Source: an uncultured Bacilli bacterium
Lineage (GTDB): Bacteria > Bacillota_I > Bacilli_A > RF39 > UBA660
DNA: 21,081 nucleotides
Reading direction: 5' to 3'
Assembly: GCA_934133155.1 (NCBI GenBank)
Contig: CAKPAT010000008.1
Coordinates: 1 to 21,081, forward strand
The notes under the pieces were generated by a model. The model was not told where the DNA came from and searched no databases. It saw nothing but the letters and a program-made list of their open reading frames with translations. Shown here piece by piece: positions 1 to 6,840 of this stretch. The position numbers and the translations under genes are program-made. Position 1 is the first letter of the stretch, and each line of letters opens with the position of its first letter.

Positions 1-183
1 TCTTGCAGATAAAAATATTACAAGTCCAATTTCTATTATAGCAAGTAATATTATTCCAAAGCCTCCTAAACTACTTAAGACATTATTTACGGCGTATGGT
101 GACATTGATAGGATAAAACCAGTTACAAATGTAACAAGTAATCCTAAAAACATCCAGCCGAATATTTTTGGTACAACTTTCAC
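1..183 (-). CDS. Bax inhibitor-1/YccA family membrane protein (N-terminal part, runs off left edge)
   Basis: Only the first 61 codons are inside the window. The peptide starts VKVVPKIFGWMFLGLL and contains the family-typical stretch EIGLVIFLSAR, with two strongly hydrophobic segments. The BI-1/YccA family is made of multi-pass integral membrane proteins; bacterial members have been linked to ion leak or membrane protease control, but the function of this one is not shown. Three in-frame starts exist: ATG at 201, ATG at 192 and GTG at 183. I chose GTG 183 because AAGGGG (193-198) lies 9 nt upstream of it, and because the promoter at 206-234 would start transcription near 199, which excludes ATG 201. 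The gene has its own promoter inside the end of the preceding gene, so it need not be co-transcribed with the alpha-CTD array. Confidence 0.82.
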   Translation of the reverse strand, partial: MKVVPKIFGWMFLGLLVTFVTGFILSMSPYAVNNVLSSLGGFGIILLAIIEIGLVIFLSAR

Positions 184-205
184 GTTTATCATCCCCTTCA
201 TGATA

Positions 206-234
206 ATTATATACTATTAAGAATTATTTATCAA
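206..234 (-). promoter_or_regulatory. Sigma-A promoter for the BI-1 family gene
   Basis: On the minus strand: TTGATA (-35, 229-234), a 17-nt spacer, and TATAAT (-10, 206-211). It overlaps the stop codon of the upstream gene. Expected transcription start is near 199. Confidence 0.7.
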
Positions 235-964
235 ATGTTACCTCTTCAGTATCTACCTTTAATGATAGGTAAGCGATTTCATCATCTAAATAATCACTTT
301 CTTTTTGTAAAGTTTCTTGTTCTTCTAATAATATTTGAAGGTTTCTTAAAGCAATTTTTTTCCTTTCATTAGCTTTTTTTATTCTGCTATTCATTTTTCT
401 TGTTTGATTTTCTAGAAATTCAGCTTTTTGTGCTTCTTTTTCCTCTTCTTCGGCCACCATTCTTAAGCTTTCTAATTCTTCTTTATCTTCTTCATTTAAA
501 GGTATATATTCTCTTTTTTGACTATAATAATTTAAAACAATACTAGTTTTTAATGCAAGTTCATTTAAAAAACTATCTACATTATCTGTGCTTGCTACAC
601 TTTGAATATATTCAAAAAAATTTCTAACTGTTGTAAAACCTTCAGCTTTTAACTCTTGTGATGAAGGCATAGAATTTAATGTAACAGTTGACAAGCCTAA
701 TGCGCTATAAAGTTTCCTATCAATAACTTTACTTTCTAAATCTATTTTAGGATCTTCATTAAAACAAGCACACCTTAATAAGTTTAATGTTCCTTTTATC
801 TCGTCATAGCACACTGAAGAACGAAATAACTTGTTAAATTCTTTCATGCCATTTACTGAAAATAATTGATTTAATGTTTCAATATTTTTACTTCTTAATG
901 TAAGTAAGGATTTTTTAGAAAAGTACCCTGTGCTTGCTAGACTTTCAATCATTATATCTTCCAT
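224..964 (-). CDS. Alpha-CTD-like / coiled-coil protein, largest paralogue (246 aa)
   Basis: Fourth and last gene of the tandem paralogue array. Residues about 5-65 can be laid on the RNA polymerase alpha C-terminal domain pattern (IESLASTGYFSKKSLLTLRS, then IETLNQLF), but the loop that carries G-x-K-S in true alpha-CTD is not recognisable. A second weak copy of the pattern may lie at about 95-140 (LKAEGFTTVRNFFEYI). Residues about 165-235 are a highly charged coiled coil. It ends in a segment (ANERKKIALRNLQILLEEQE, then LDDEIAYLS) that is clearly homologous to the tails of the other three paralogues. The start is ATG with AAAAGGAGAA 8 nt upstream. Membership in the family rests mainly on the shared tail and position. 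DNA or polymerase binding is inference and is weaker here than in the paralogue at 1756-2331. Confidence 0.75.
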   Translation of the reverse strand: MEDIMIESLASTGYFSKKSLLTLRSKNIETLNQLFSVNGMKEFNKLFRSSVCYDEIKGTLNLLRCACFNEDPKIDLESKVIDRKLYSALGLSTVTLNSMPSSQELKAEGFTTVRNFFEYIQSVASTDNVDSFLNELALKTSIVLNYYSQKREYIPLNEEDKEELESLRMVAEEEEKEAQKAEFLENQTRKMNSRIKKANERKKIALRNLQILLEEQETLQKESDYLDDEIAYLSLKVDTEEVTFDK

Positions 965-1052
965 TTTATTTTTCTCCTTTTAAATTTTTTTAGAAATTTG
1001 TTCTATTTTTTCATCTACCATTTATCTTTCTTCTTTTAATTTTTTTGGATAT

Positions 1053-1601
1053 CTAATAATTTTTTCTAAGTTTTCCCATTATCTCTTCTATTTTTCTATC
1101 TAGTTCTTCACTTTCTTCTATTAAGGCATTTTGCTCGTTTAAAAGGCTTTCTAACTCAATTAAAGCCTGTCTTTTTCTTTTATTTGCTCCTTCAATCCTT
1201 GAATTAGCTTCTTCAGTTTCTCTTACAGTTTCTTCTGCTTTATTGGCTTCACTTTCAGAGTTATCAGCTAAAGACCTGATCATATCTAATCTTTTTTGAG
1301 TCTCTATAAGCGAAGTATCTTCGGGTGTATTTTTAACAATTAGTTCAGCTATTTCTTCATTAGTCATTCCTAAATGAAGTCCTAAAGGAGTTAAACGCTT
1401 AACTTTTAAATCAATTTCTTCTACAATTTTTTTACCAAAGCCCATTTTTTCAAGTAGTTCTTCCTTACTGTACCTTATTAAATCACTTACATAAAATATA
1501 TTTGTTCTGTAAAAAGGTGAATATGCTCTTGGAGATAGCCCTATATATTTAATTCTTAAACAAAGTATTTCTTGAATACTCATATCTAATGTATCTTTCA
1601 T
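1053..1601 (-). CDS. Alpha-CTD-like / coiled-coil protein (182 aa)
   Basis: Paralogue of the flanking genes. Residues about 17-75 match the helix-hairpin-helix-like alpha-CTD fold pattern: a YIGLSPRAYSPF helix, SDLIRYSKEELLEKMGFGKK, and EEIDLKVKRL. The Arg at the alpha-R265 position and the Gly and Lys of the G-x-K-S loop are kept; the Ser is replaced by Ile and Cys269 by Pro. Then comes the family signature LHLGMT-x-EEI and a coiled coil from about 95 to 180 (SRIEGANKRKRQALIELESL, then LDRKIEEI). ATG is preceded by AGGAGAAAG. A terminator-like hairpin (1618-1642) sits directly upstream and no promoter is obvious, so expression probably depends on read-through from the promoter at 2362-2389. 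The coiled coil suggests oligomers. Function is unknown. Confidence 0.8.
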   Translation of the reverse strand: MKDTLDMSIQEILCLRIKYIGLSPRAYSPFYRTNIFYVSDLIRYSKEELLEKMGFGKKIVEEIDLKVKRLTPLGLHLGMTNEEIAELIVKNTPEDTSLIETQKRLDMIRSLADNSESEANKAEETVRETEEANSRIEGANKRKRQALIELESLLNEQNALIEESEELDRKIEEIMGKLRKNY

Positions 1602-1617
1602 AATCTTTCTCCTGTTT

Positions 1618-1642
1618 AAAAAAGGAAACCTTTGTCTCCTTT
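1618..1642 (-). terminator. Intrinsic terminator or attenuator between array genes
   Basis: On the minus strand AAAGGAGAC pairs with GTTTCCTTT (9 bp, one G-U) around an AAAG loop, followed by a run of six T. It lies after the small ORF at 1641-1778 and just before the ribosome site of the next paralogue. It may attenuate rather than end the transcript. A near-identical hairpin follows the paralogue at 2461-2997. Confidence 0.75.
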
Positions 1643-1778
1643 ACTCTTCTTCTAATAATAAATCTCTTAATTTTTTATATTTTTCTAAATTTTCTATTCT
1701 TAAATTTAAATTCTCAAGCTTTTTTAATTCAACTAATTTTTCTAATTCTTCTACACTATAACTGCTTAGTTCTTCCAT
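1641..1778 (-). CDS. Small overlapping ORF, 45-aa charged helical peptide
   Basis: The start ATG lies inside the last codons of the preceding alpha-CTD-like gene, in another frame. It is preceded by GGTGAT with a 4-nt gap, a strong match to the 16S anti-SD. The peptide begins MEELSSYSVEELEKL, is rich in Leu, Glu and Lys with a heptad-like pattern, ends LLLEEE, and stops where the terminator stem begins. The same start, ribosome site and first eight codons are conserved after the paralogue at 2461-2997, where the ORF is shortened by an internal deletion and a frame change. Translation coupled to the upstream gene is inferred from the overlap. No known family is recognised. Part of the conservation could simply reflect the duplicated parent gene. 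Confidence 0.55.
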   Translation of the reverse strand: MEELSSYSVEELEKLVELKKLENLNLRIENLEKYKKLRDLLLEEE

Positions 1779-2331
1779 TATCATCACCATTTACTATTCC
1801 TAAATTTCTTGATAATAAAGCTATTTTAGCGTCTAAGTCAGCACTTTCCCTTCTTAAACGTTCCTGCTCTTTAGAAAGTTCTTCTAACTCTTTTAAGGCT
1901 TTATTTTTTCTAGCAATTGTTTCTGTTAATCTTGCATTAGTTTCTCTTGCTATACCTAGTATATATTCTGCTTTTTGAGCTTCAGCCTCTTTTTCTTGAA
2001 GTCTTTCTTGAGCTTGCCTAATTTCATTTCTTTCTTGGTCAGTTAATCTTTCTTCAAAAGATTCACCTTGCTCTTTTTTTAATAATTTTTCAATTTCTTC
2101 TTCACTCATTCCTAGGTGAAGTTCTGGAATACCTAAGTTTTCTAATGTACCTAGGATTGTAGCAACTGATTTTTCCCCAAAATTTCTCATATAATATAAA
2201 TCATCTTTAGTGCAGGTAAGTAACTGTCTAACAGTGTGTATATTATTTCTTCTTAAGCAAGCACATATTCTTACAGGAAAATTTAATTTATCTACTCCTA
2301 AATTTAAAAACTCTTCAATTTTTCTTTCCAT
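1756..2331 (-). CDS. Alpha-CTD-like / coiled-coil protein, clearest member (191 aa)
   Basis: Residues 12-68 are closely similar to the C-terminal domain of bacterial RNA polymerase alpha: KLNFPVRICACLRRNNIHTV, then DDLYYMRNFGEKSVATI. Compared with E. coli alpha, the DNA-contact positions R265, C269, G296, K298 and S299 are kept (R21, C25, G52, K54, S55), while N268 is Ala and E302 is Thr. No alpha N-terminal domain is present. Next come LHLGMS-x-EEIEKLL and a long coiled coil (about residues 85-180). The start is the ATG at 2331, after GGGGGA at 8 nt; a 13-codon upstream extension would overlap the promoter. It has its own perfect-consensus promoter. A role as a polymerase- or DNA-binding accessory protein is an inference from the domain. 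The 3' end overlaps the small ORF at 1641-1778. Confidence 0.88.
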   Translation of the reverse strand: MERKIEEFLNLGVDKLNFPVRICACLRRNNIHTVRQLLTCTKDDLYYMRNFGEKSVATILGTLENLGIPELHLGMSEEEIEKLLKKEQGESFEERLTDQERNEIRQAQERLQEKEAEAQKAEYILGIARETNARLTETIARKNKALKELEELSKEQERLRRESADLDAKIALLSRNLGIVNGDDNGRTKQL

Positions 2332-2361
2332 AATACATTCCCCCTTCAATTGGTGATACAT

Positions 2362-2389
2362 ATTATACACAAAAATAAATAATTGTCAA
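2362..2389 (-). promoter_or_regulatory. Consensus sigma-A promoter of the 1756-2331 gene
   Basis: On the minus strand TTGACA (2384-2389), a 16-nt spacer, and TATAAT (2362-2367), followed by ATGTATCACCAATTGAA. The same arrangement, nearly base for base, precedes the paralogue at 2461-2997, so the promoter was duplicated together with the gene. Confidence 0.85.
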
Positions 2390-2399
2390 ATTCACACTT

Positions 2400-2423
2400 A
2401 AAAAGGAAACTTTTGTCTCCTTT
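2400..2423 (-). terminator. Intrinsic terminator after the first array gene
   Basis: On the minus strand AAAGGAGAC pairs with GTTTCCTTT (one G-U) around AAAA, followed by T5. It separates the paralogue at 2461-2997 from the next promoter and is a copy of the hairpin at 1618-1642. Confidence 0.8.
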
Positions 2424-2432
2424 ACTCTTCTT

Positions 2433-2483
2433 CTATAACAACTCTCTTAATTTTCCTGCACTATAATTGCTTAGCTCTTCCAT
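2433..2483 (-). pseudogene. Degenerate copy of the small overlapping ORF
   Basis: ATG at 2483, preceded by GGTGAC, opens a 16-codon ORF (MEELSNYSAGKLRELL) that overlaps the end of the paralogue at 2461-2997. It matches the beginning and end of the 45-codon ORF at 1641-1778. It lacks the middle and has lost one base near the end, so that TTA-TAG appears where the intact copy reads TTATTAGAA. This looks like decay of a duplicated small gene, unless the 16-residue form is itself used. Confidence 0.5.
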
Positions 2484-2997
2484 TGTCGTCACCATTTTCT
2501 AATCCTAAATTTATTGATAATAAAGCTATTTTGGCATCTAATTCAACACTTTTCCTTCTTAGGCGCTCCTGCTCTTTGGAAACCTTTTCTAATTCTTCTA
2601 ATGCCCATTGTTTTCTTAATTTTAGTGTTTCTTGTTTTGTTTTCAATCTTTTTTTACTTTTTCTTATTCTTTCCACTCTTCGATCTTTTGAAAAGAATAC
2701 TGGATGCCTTTCATATTCTTCTACTACTTTTTCGATTTCGGCTTTGCTCATTCCTAAATGTAGTTCTGGCACACCAAAGGATTTTATTACTTTGTTTATT
2801 CTTCTAATTTCAGAACATGAAAGGTGGGAACTTCTATCAGTAAGTTGCTCATATGTACCATATGTATTAAATCTACTAAGTAATAATCCCTCTAAATTAC
2901 ATATTCCGTGAGTAGATAAAAAATCTGCTAAATAAATTCCTTTAAAGTCTAAATCATTAATTCCTGTTTTCAATATTTCTCTTACATAATTTTCCAT
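2461..2997 (-). CDS. Alpha-CTD-like / coiled-coil protein, divergent first paralogue (178 aa)
   Basis: First gene of the array in transcription order. Its tail (SKEQERLRRKSVELDAKIAL, NLG, NGDDNGRAKQL) is almost the same as that of the 1756-2331 gene, and the signature PELHLGMS-x-AEIEK is shared. The N-terminal module (about residues 13-77) keeps the hydrophobic spacing of an alpha-CTD (INDLDFKGIYLADFLSTHGI) but has a longer, changed middle (NTYGTYEQLTDRSSHLS) in which the G-x-K-S loop is lost. The coiled coil is shorter than in its neighbours. ATG is preceded by GAAAGGAA. Promoter and terminator are both duplicated copies. The relaxed N-terminal module beside a conserved tail suggests that the tail is under stronger constraint or that the duplication was recent. 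Confidence 0.8.
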   Translation of the reverse strand: MENYVREILKTGINDLDFKGIYLADFLSTHGICNLEGLLLSRFNTYGTYEQLTDRSSHLSCSEIRRINKVIKSFGVPELHLGMSKAEIEKVVEEYERHPVFFSKDRRVERIRKSKKRLKTKQETLKLRKQWALEELEKVSKEQERLRRKSVELDAKIALLSINLGLENGDDNGRAKQL

Positions 2998-3025
2998 AAT
3001 ATTTTCCTTTCAATTAGTGATACAT

Positions 3026-3053
3026 ATTATACAGCAAATTAAATAATTGTCAA
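3026..3053 (-). promoter_or_regulatory. Consensus sigma-A promoter of the 2461-2997 gene
   Basis: On the minus strand TTGACA (3048-3053), a 16-nt spacer, and TATAAT (3026-3031), then ATGTATCACTAATTGAA. It is a duplicate of the promoter at 2362-2389. Confidence 0.85.
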
Positions 3054-3062
3054 ATTGACACG

Positions 3063-3085
3063 AAAAAAGGGAAACAAGTCCCTTT
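3063..3085 (-). terminator. Intrinsic terminator of the pyk-like/GH31-like operon
   Basis: On the minus strand AAAGGGA pairs with TCCCTTT, followed by T6. The stem overlaps the stop codon of the GH31-like gene. Confidence 0.8.
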
Positions 3086-5426
3086 ATATTGTATTTATAT
3101 AATCTAAAAGTTTTAAGAACATTTTTATAAACTTTTTCTCTAAACCATCTTTTCCAAGTTTTCTTATGGCTATTCTTTTTTTCCTAATTTCTTCTTTACT
3201 GAATATTACTTTGTCTATTTTTTCTTTTAATTCGGTGCTTATTTGTAGGTCACTTATGATTGTTTCTAATTCTTCATTTACTAGTCTTACTGCGTCTATT
3301 TCGATGTCTTTTCCTTTACAATTTATCGTAAGCTGGCCTATTGTTTTAACATTATTTACTTCAACAATGAAGTTTGGCCCATCGACGTATGTTTTGAATG
3401 GCAGGCTATCTCTATTGCTATAAACTGTTACATCGTCTGTTCTTTTGGTGTTTCTAAAAATTATTTTGTAGTTTCTTTCATCAGGAACAATGCTACTTTT
3501 ACCTTCTACTGCTCTTATTATTACGCTATAGTTATTGGGAAGGTAGTTATAATCTATTTGGGTTAAGAGATAGAAGTCTTTTCTATATAGGTCACTTTCG
3601 CCATCATCTTCAAATAATGTGTAGGTGTTACTTTGACCTGGGAATATGTTTATTTCCATGTTTTTTGGTGGAGTTATGTCATTGATGTTTTCGTTATAGC
3701 CTAGAGGAATTATTGCTCCCTGTTTAGCAAATACGGGGTAGTCTTGGTCTTTAAAGAAACTAATGTAGCTTTGCCCACCCGGAAATTTTTTACCGGTTAC
3801 GAAGTCATACCACATACCTTTTGGAAGGTAGAAGTTATGAACTACTCTATCCATGACGTAATCTTTTTGGGTGGTTATTGGGGCGATAAAGAGTGACTGA
3901 CCAAAGTAGTATTCGTTTCTATATAAAACGTCATCATAATATTCTTTATTAGTATAGTATAGTGGTTTAATTATTTGGGTGCCGAATTTATGGTATTTAT
4001 AAGCTTCACTATAGATGTATGGAATTAGTTTATGCCTTAATTTTAAGTAATCTTTGACGATTGTGTATGTTTTAATATCCCATCTCCATGGCTCTCTTTT
4101 ATAATATTTCCCTTTTTCAGCATTTAATTTTAATATTGGGGAGAATACACCAAGCTGTATCCACCTTATGTATAGTTCACTATCTTCTGTTCCTTTGTAA
4201 TATCCTCCGGTATCATTTGCGAGAAACTGTGAACCATTATTGAAACTGTTGTTGTTATAAAATGGGATTTTTTTAATGGTGGACCAATTTACAGATGTTT
4301 TTCCAGAATATGTTGCAGGGTATCTATGAGGTGCTTTTACGTTTCCATTTGATAGGATAAATGGTCTTCTTTTGAAGTCTCTTTTCATGTCTTCAAAGTG
4401 ATAATGGGTTAGTAAAGAGTTTGGATTTATGGTATCTAAATGAAAGAAATCAACCCCTAAATCATCTAATGGGTGGATATACATTTTAAAATATATATCT
4501 ATAAGGTTTGGATTTAAAACATTAAATGGAATATGATCTTTTTCTTCTTGAAGATATTTTTTTACTTCTTGATACACTGGGTCTACGCTGTAAAAACCGT
4601 CTAGTGGGTTAATATTTAAACCTAGATGGATGTTTTTTTGATGTAAGTAATTTATCATAGCTTTAGGGTTTTTAAAATAGTTACCATTAAAGGTAAAGCC
4701 TGTATCTAAGTTTTGGTATCTTGTGTGCCAGTTTTTATTTAGCAAAACTATTGATAGGGGTATTTCTTCTTGCTCAAATGTGTCTACTAACTGTTTTAAG
4801 GTTAAGTCATTATAATCTATGTTCCTACTCCACCAGTTTCCTAATGCATATCTTGGAAGTAATGCGGGATAGCCGGTTACTTTATAGTAGTCTTCTAGGG
4901 CTTTTTCAAAGTCGTTATTATACATGAATAAATAGGTATCTATTCTATTTTCATTTTTATATATTTTACCTTCTTTAAAAATATATGATTTAGAATCATC
5001 TATGCTGGCAATTCCATCTTCTGAGTATAATCCTTTTGATGCGGTTATTTCTTCTGCTAGATTACCACTTGGAATTTTAAAATTTCTTATTTCTGGGTGG
5101 TTATGATACCAAAATTTATCAGTGTTCAAAAGTTCTACTTTTAAATTGTTCGCAGGATTTACTTTTCCTGCGTCAAATGATTTTTCTTTTAAATAGGTTA
5201 ATTTAAAGTAGTTTGTTTGAATTATTAATATATTATTATCTTGTTTTAAATCAAATTTTACTGGAGGCAAGTTTCTATTCGTGATTATTTCAGTTTTACC
5301 ATCTTCAAAATTACCGTCTAGTGAATATTCTAATCTGATTAATCTTTCAGTTAATACGGTTATACGGTATTTTTCTCCTTTTATTATACTTTTAGGGTTT
5401 GCGATTAGGCTTTCTAAATTATTCAT
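3084..5426 (-). CDS. GH31-family glycosidase-like protein with altered active site (780 aa)
   Basis: Full-length GH31 architecture: N-terminal beta domain (about 1-185), (beta/alpha)8 barrel starting at PRYALGNWWSR (191-201), beta domains after about residue 520, and a helical C-terminal extension (about 715-780). GH31 enzymes hydrolyse alpha-linked glucose, xylose or related sugars. The barrel is easy to follow: GVDFFHLD (nucleophile position D331), HRYPATYSG, and DTGGYYKG-x-EDSELYIRW. Several pocket residues differ: the usual SGD acid/base Asp is Lys376, the D-x-D-W-H strand reads NKNWH (230-234), and the usual R-x-H after SPIL is KLN (433-435). It may be a pseudoenzyme or have changed chemistry. 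I have a faint memory that some Firmicutes relatives share SGK. No signal peptide, so cytoplasmic. The gene starts 13 nt after the pyruvate-kinase-like gene, after AAGGAAGG, and forms an operon with it. Confidence 0.85.
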   Translation of the reverse strand: MNNLESLIANPKSIIKGEKYRITVLTERLIRLEYSLDGNFEDGKTEIITNRNLPPVKFDLKQDNNILIIQTNYFKLTYLKEKSFDAGKVNPANNLKVELLNTDKFWYHNHPEIRNFKIPSGNLAEEITASKGLYSEDGIASIDDSKSYIFKEGKIYKNENRIDTYLFMYNNDFEKALEDYYKVTGYPALLPRYALGNWWSRNIDYNDLTLKQLVDTFEQEEIPLSIVLLNKNWHTRYQNLDTGFTFNGNYFKNPKAMINYLHQKNIHLGLNINPLDGFYSVDPVYQEVKKYLQEEKDHIPFNVLNPNLIDIYFKMYIHPLDDLGVDFFHLDTINPNSLLTHYHFEDMKRDFKRRPFILSNGNVKAPHRYPATYSGKTSVNWSTIKKIPFYNNNSFNNGSQFLANDTGGYYKGTEDSELYIRWIQLGVFSPILKLNAEKGKYYKREPWRWDIKTYTIVKDYLKLRHKLIPYIYSEAYKYHKFGTQIIKPLYYTNKEYYDDVLYRNEYYFGQSLFIAPITTQKDYVMDRVVHNFYLPKGMWYDFVTGKKFPGGQSYISFFKDQDYPVFAKQGAIIPLGYNENINDITPPKNMEINIFPGQSNTYTLFEDDGESDLYRKDFYLLTQIDYNYLPNNYSVIIRAVEGKSSIVPDERNYKIIFRNTKRTDDVTVYSNRDSLPFKTYVDGPNFIVEVNNVKTIGQLTINCKGKDIEIDAVRLVNEELETIISDLQISTELKEKIDKVIFSKEEIRKKRIAIRKLGKDGLEKKFIKMFLKLLDYINTI

Positions 5427-5439
5427 ATTTTACCTTCCT

Positions 5440-6756
5440 TTATATTTCTTCTATTTTTATAAAATTTTTATGGACTATTATTATTTTGTCTTTTTGTTTG
5501 ATATCTATGATTTTTGAAAGTACTTCTTGGAGCTTTTTTAAGCTTACTGGTTTTACTCCATAACATAGTCCAAGTCTTTTAAGTGTTTTTTCGTTATCGG
5601 TGACTGCAATTATGGGACAAACAGGTTTTAGTTTGCTTAATTTTTCAGCTATTTCTTCGGTATCTGTTATAACTATTATGGCTTTTGCATCTAGTTTTGT
5701 AGCACATAAACTTGCACTTTCACAAAGTATTATCGCTGTATCTTTATTTTTTTGTGTTATTTGAGGTGTTTCTTCGGCTTTATTTATTATTTTTTTAATT
5801 GTTCCAAGTGTTTTTACAGGATTTGTACCGATTGATGTTTCACTTGTTAACATGATACAGTCGGTTGCACTAGAGACTAAATTGGCTAGATCAGATACTT
5901 CTGCTCTATTGGGCAGTTCTTGATAGAAGCTATTAAATTCAGCGGTTATTATAGAAAGTTTTTCTTTTTCTAAGCATTTTTTAATTACTTTCTTTTGAAT
6001 GTTTGGTATTTCTTCTATAGGCATTTGGATACCTAGGTCTCCTCTATCTAGTATGATACCATCTGATGAATTTATAATGCTATCTAGGTTATTTATGGCA
6101 CTTTTATTTTCTATTTTTGCAAGTAGGGTTATATGTTCGTCCATAAGTTCTATTAATACATCATTTATTTTTTGCACTTCTTCAGCAGATTTTATTAATG
6201 ATGATGTTAGATAATCTACGTTCATTTTATGGGCAAATATAATATCTTCTTTATCTTTTTTTGTTAAAAATTTATTTTTTATTTTGGTGTTTGGAAAAAA
6301 TATTTTGTCATCATCATAAACGTCGCCACCTTTTGTTACTTCACATAATACATAATCTAATCCTTTTTCATTCACTTCTAGTTCGACACTACCTTTGCTT
6401 AATTTTATTAAATCTTTATATTTTAAATCATTTATTAATCCTTTATAGTTTACGGAAAAGCCGGTTTTATCTCCTATTATTTCATCTATATATATGCGTA
6501 TTTTATCTTTGGTATTCAGTGTTGCTTTACCGTTTGTGAATTTTCCAGTTTTAACTCTAGGACCTTCTAAGTCAATTAATATGGCAGTATTTTTATTTAA
6601 CTTTTGATTTACTTCGTTTATTTTATTGATGATTGCTTCAGCGTCTTTTTGGGTGATGTAACTCATGTTTAGTCTTATAGCATCGACGCCTTTTTTTATT
6701 AGTTCTTCAGCTGTTTTTTCATTGTTTACAGTAGCGATTATTTTAGTCTTTTCCAT
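5440..6756 (-). CDS. Divergent pyruvate kinase-like protein (438 aa)
   Basis: The pyruvate kinase fold is recognisable throughout: IRLNMSY (27-33), ILIDLEGPRVKTG (59-71), AKIEN (213-217), SDGIILDRGDLGIQMP (231-246), RAEVSDLAN and a C-terminal domain. Pyruvate kinase makes ATP and pyruvate from PEP and ADP. The catalytic Lys (K214) and metal ligands (E216, D240) are kept. Many otherwise near-invariant positions differ: TIGP is TVNN, NFSHG is NMSYI, TKGPEIRT is LEGPRVKT, TATQML is TAEFNS (catalytic Thr to Glu273), and the KGVN-x-PG loop is gone. At 438 residues it is about 30-40 shorter than typical enzymes. It is probably a paralogue with altered or lost kinase activity, and the housekeeping enzyme would be elsewhere. 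It has its own near-perfect promoter and leads a two-gene operon with the GH31-like gene. Confidence 0.85.
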   Translation of the reverse strand: MEKTKIIATVNNEKTAEELIKKGVDAIRLNMSYITQKDAEAIINKINEVNQKLNKNTAILIDLEGPRVKTGKFTNGKATLNTKDKIRIYIDEIIGDKTGFSVNYKGLINDLKYKDLIKLSKGSVELEVNEKGLDYVLCEVTKGGDVYDDDKIFFPNTKIKNKFLTKKDKEDIIFAHKMNVDYLTSSLIKSAEEVQKINDVLIELMDEHITLLAKIENKSAINNLDSIINSSDGIILDRGDLGIQMPIEEIPNIQKKVIKKCLEKEKLSIITAEFNSFYQELPNRAEVSDLANLVSSATDCIMLTSETSIGTNPVKTLGTIKKIINKAEETPQITQKNKDTAIILCESASLCATKLDAKAIIVITDTEEIAEKLSKLKPVCPIIAVTDNEKTLKRLGLCYGVKPVSLKKLQEVLSKIIDIKQKDKIIIVHKNFIKIEEI

Positions 6757-6779
6757 ATTTTTCCTACTTTCTATATAGA

Positions 6780-6808
6780 ATTATAATGTAATTAATTTTT
6801 TATGTCAA
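6780..6808 (-). promoter_or_regulatory. Perfect-consensus sigma-A promoter of the pyk-like operon
   Basis: On the minus strand TTGACA (6803-6808), a 17-nt spacer, and TATAAT (6780-6785). The ribosome site TAGGAA follows. Six-of-six matches in both boxes suggest strong constitutive expression. Confidence 0.88.
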
Positions 6809-6812
6809 CTAA

Positions 6813-6840
6813 AGAAAAAGACTTAAATTTACTTTAAGTC
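6813..6840 (-). terminator. Intrinsic terminator of the EIIB-like gene
   Basis: On the minus strand GACTTAAA pairs with TTTAAGTC around GTAAA, then TTTTTC. The left arm contains the last codons and the stop of the gene. Confidence 0.82.

Noticed and set aside
1021..1062. 13-codon ORF (MVDEKIEQISKKI-like) between two array genes
   Set aside because: Too short, no clear ribosome site, and no counterpart after the other paralogues in the same place.
2483..2911. 142-codon plus-strand ORF opposite the 2461-2997 gene
   Set aside because: Antisense shadow: low-complexity Ser/Phe/Leu sequence, no ribosome site. The minus-strand frame has homology, promoter and terminator.
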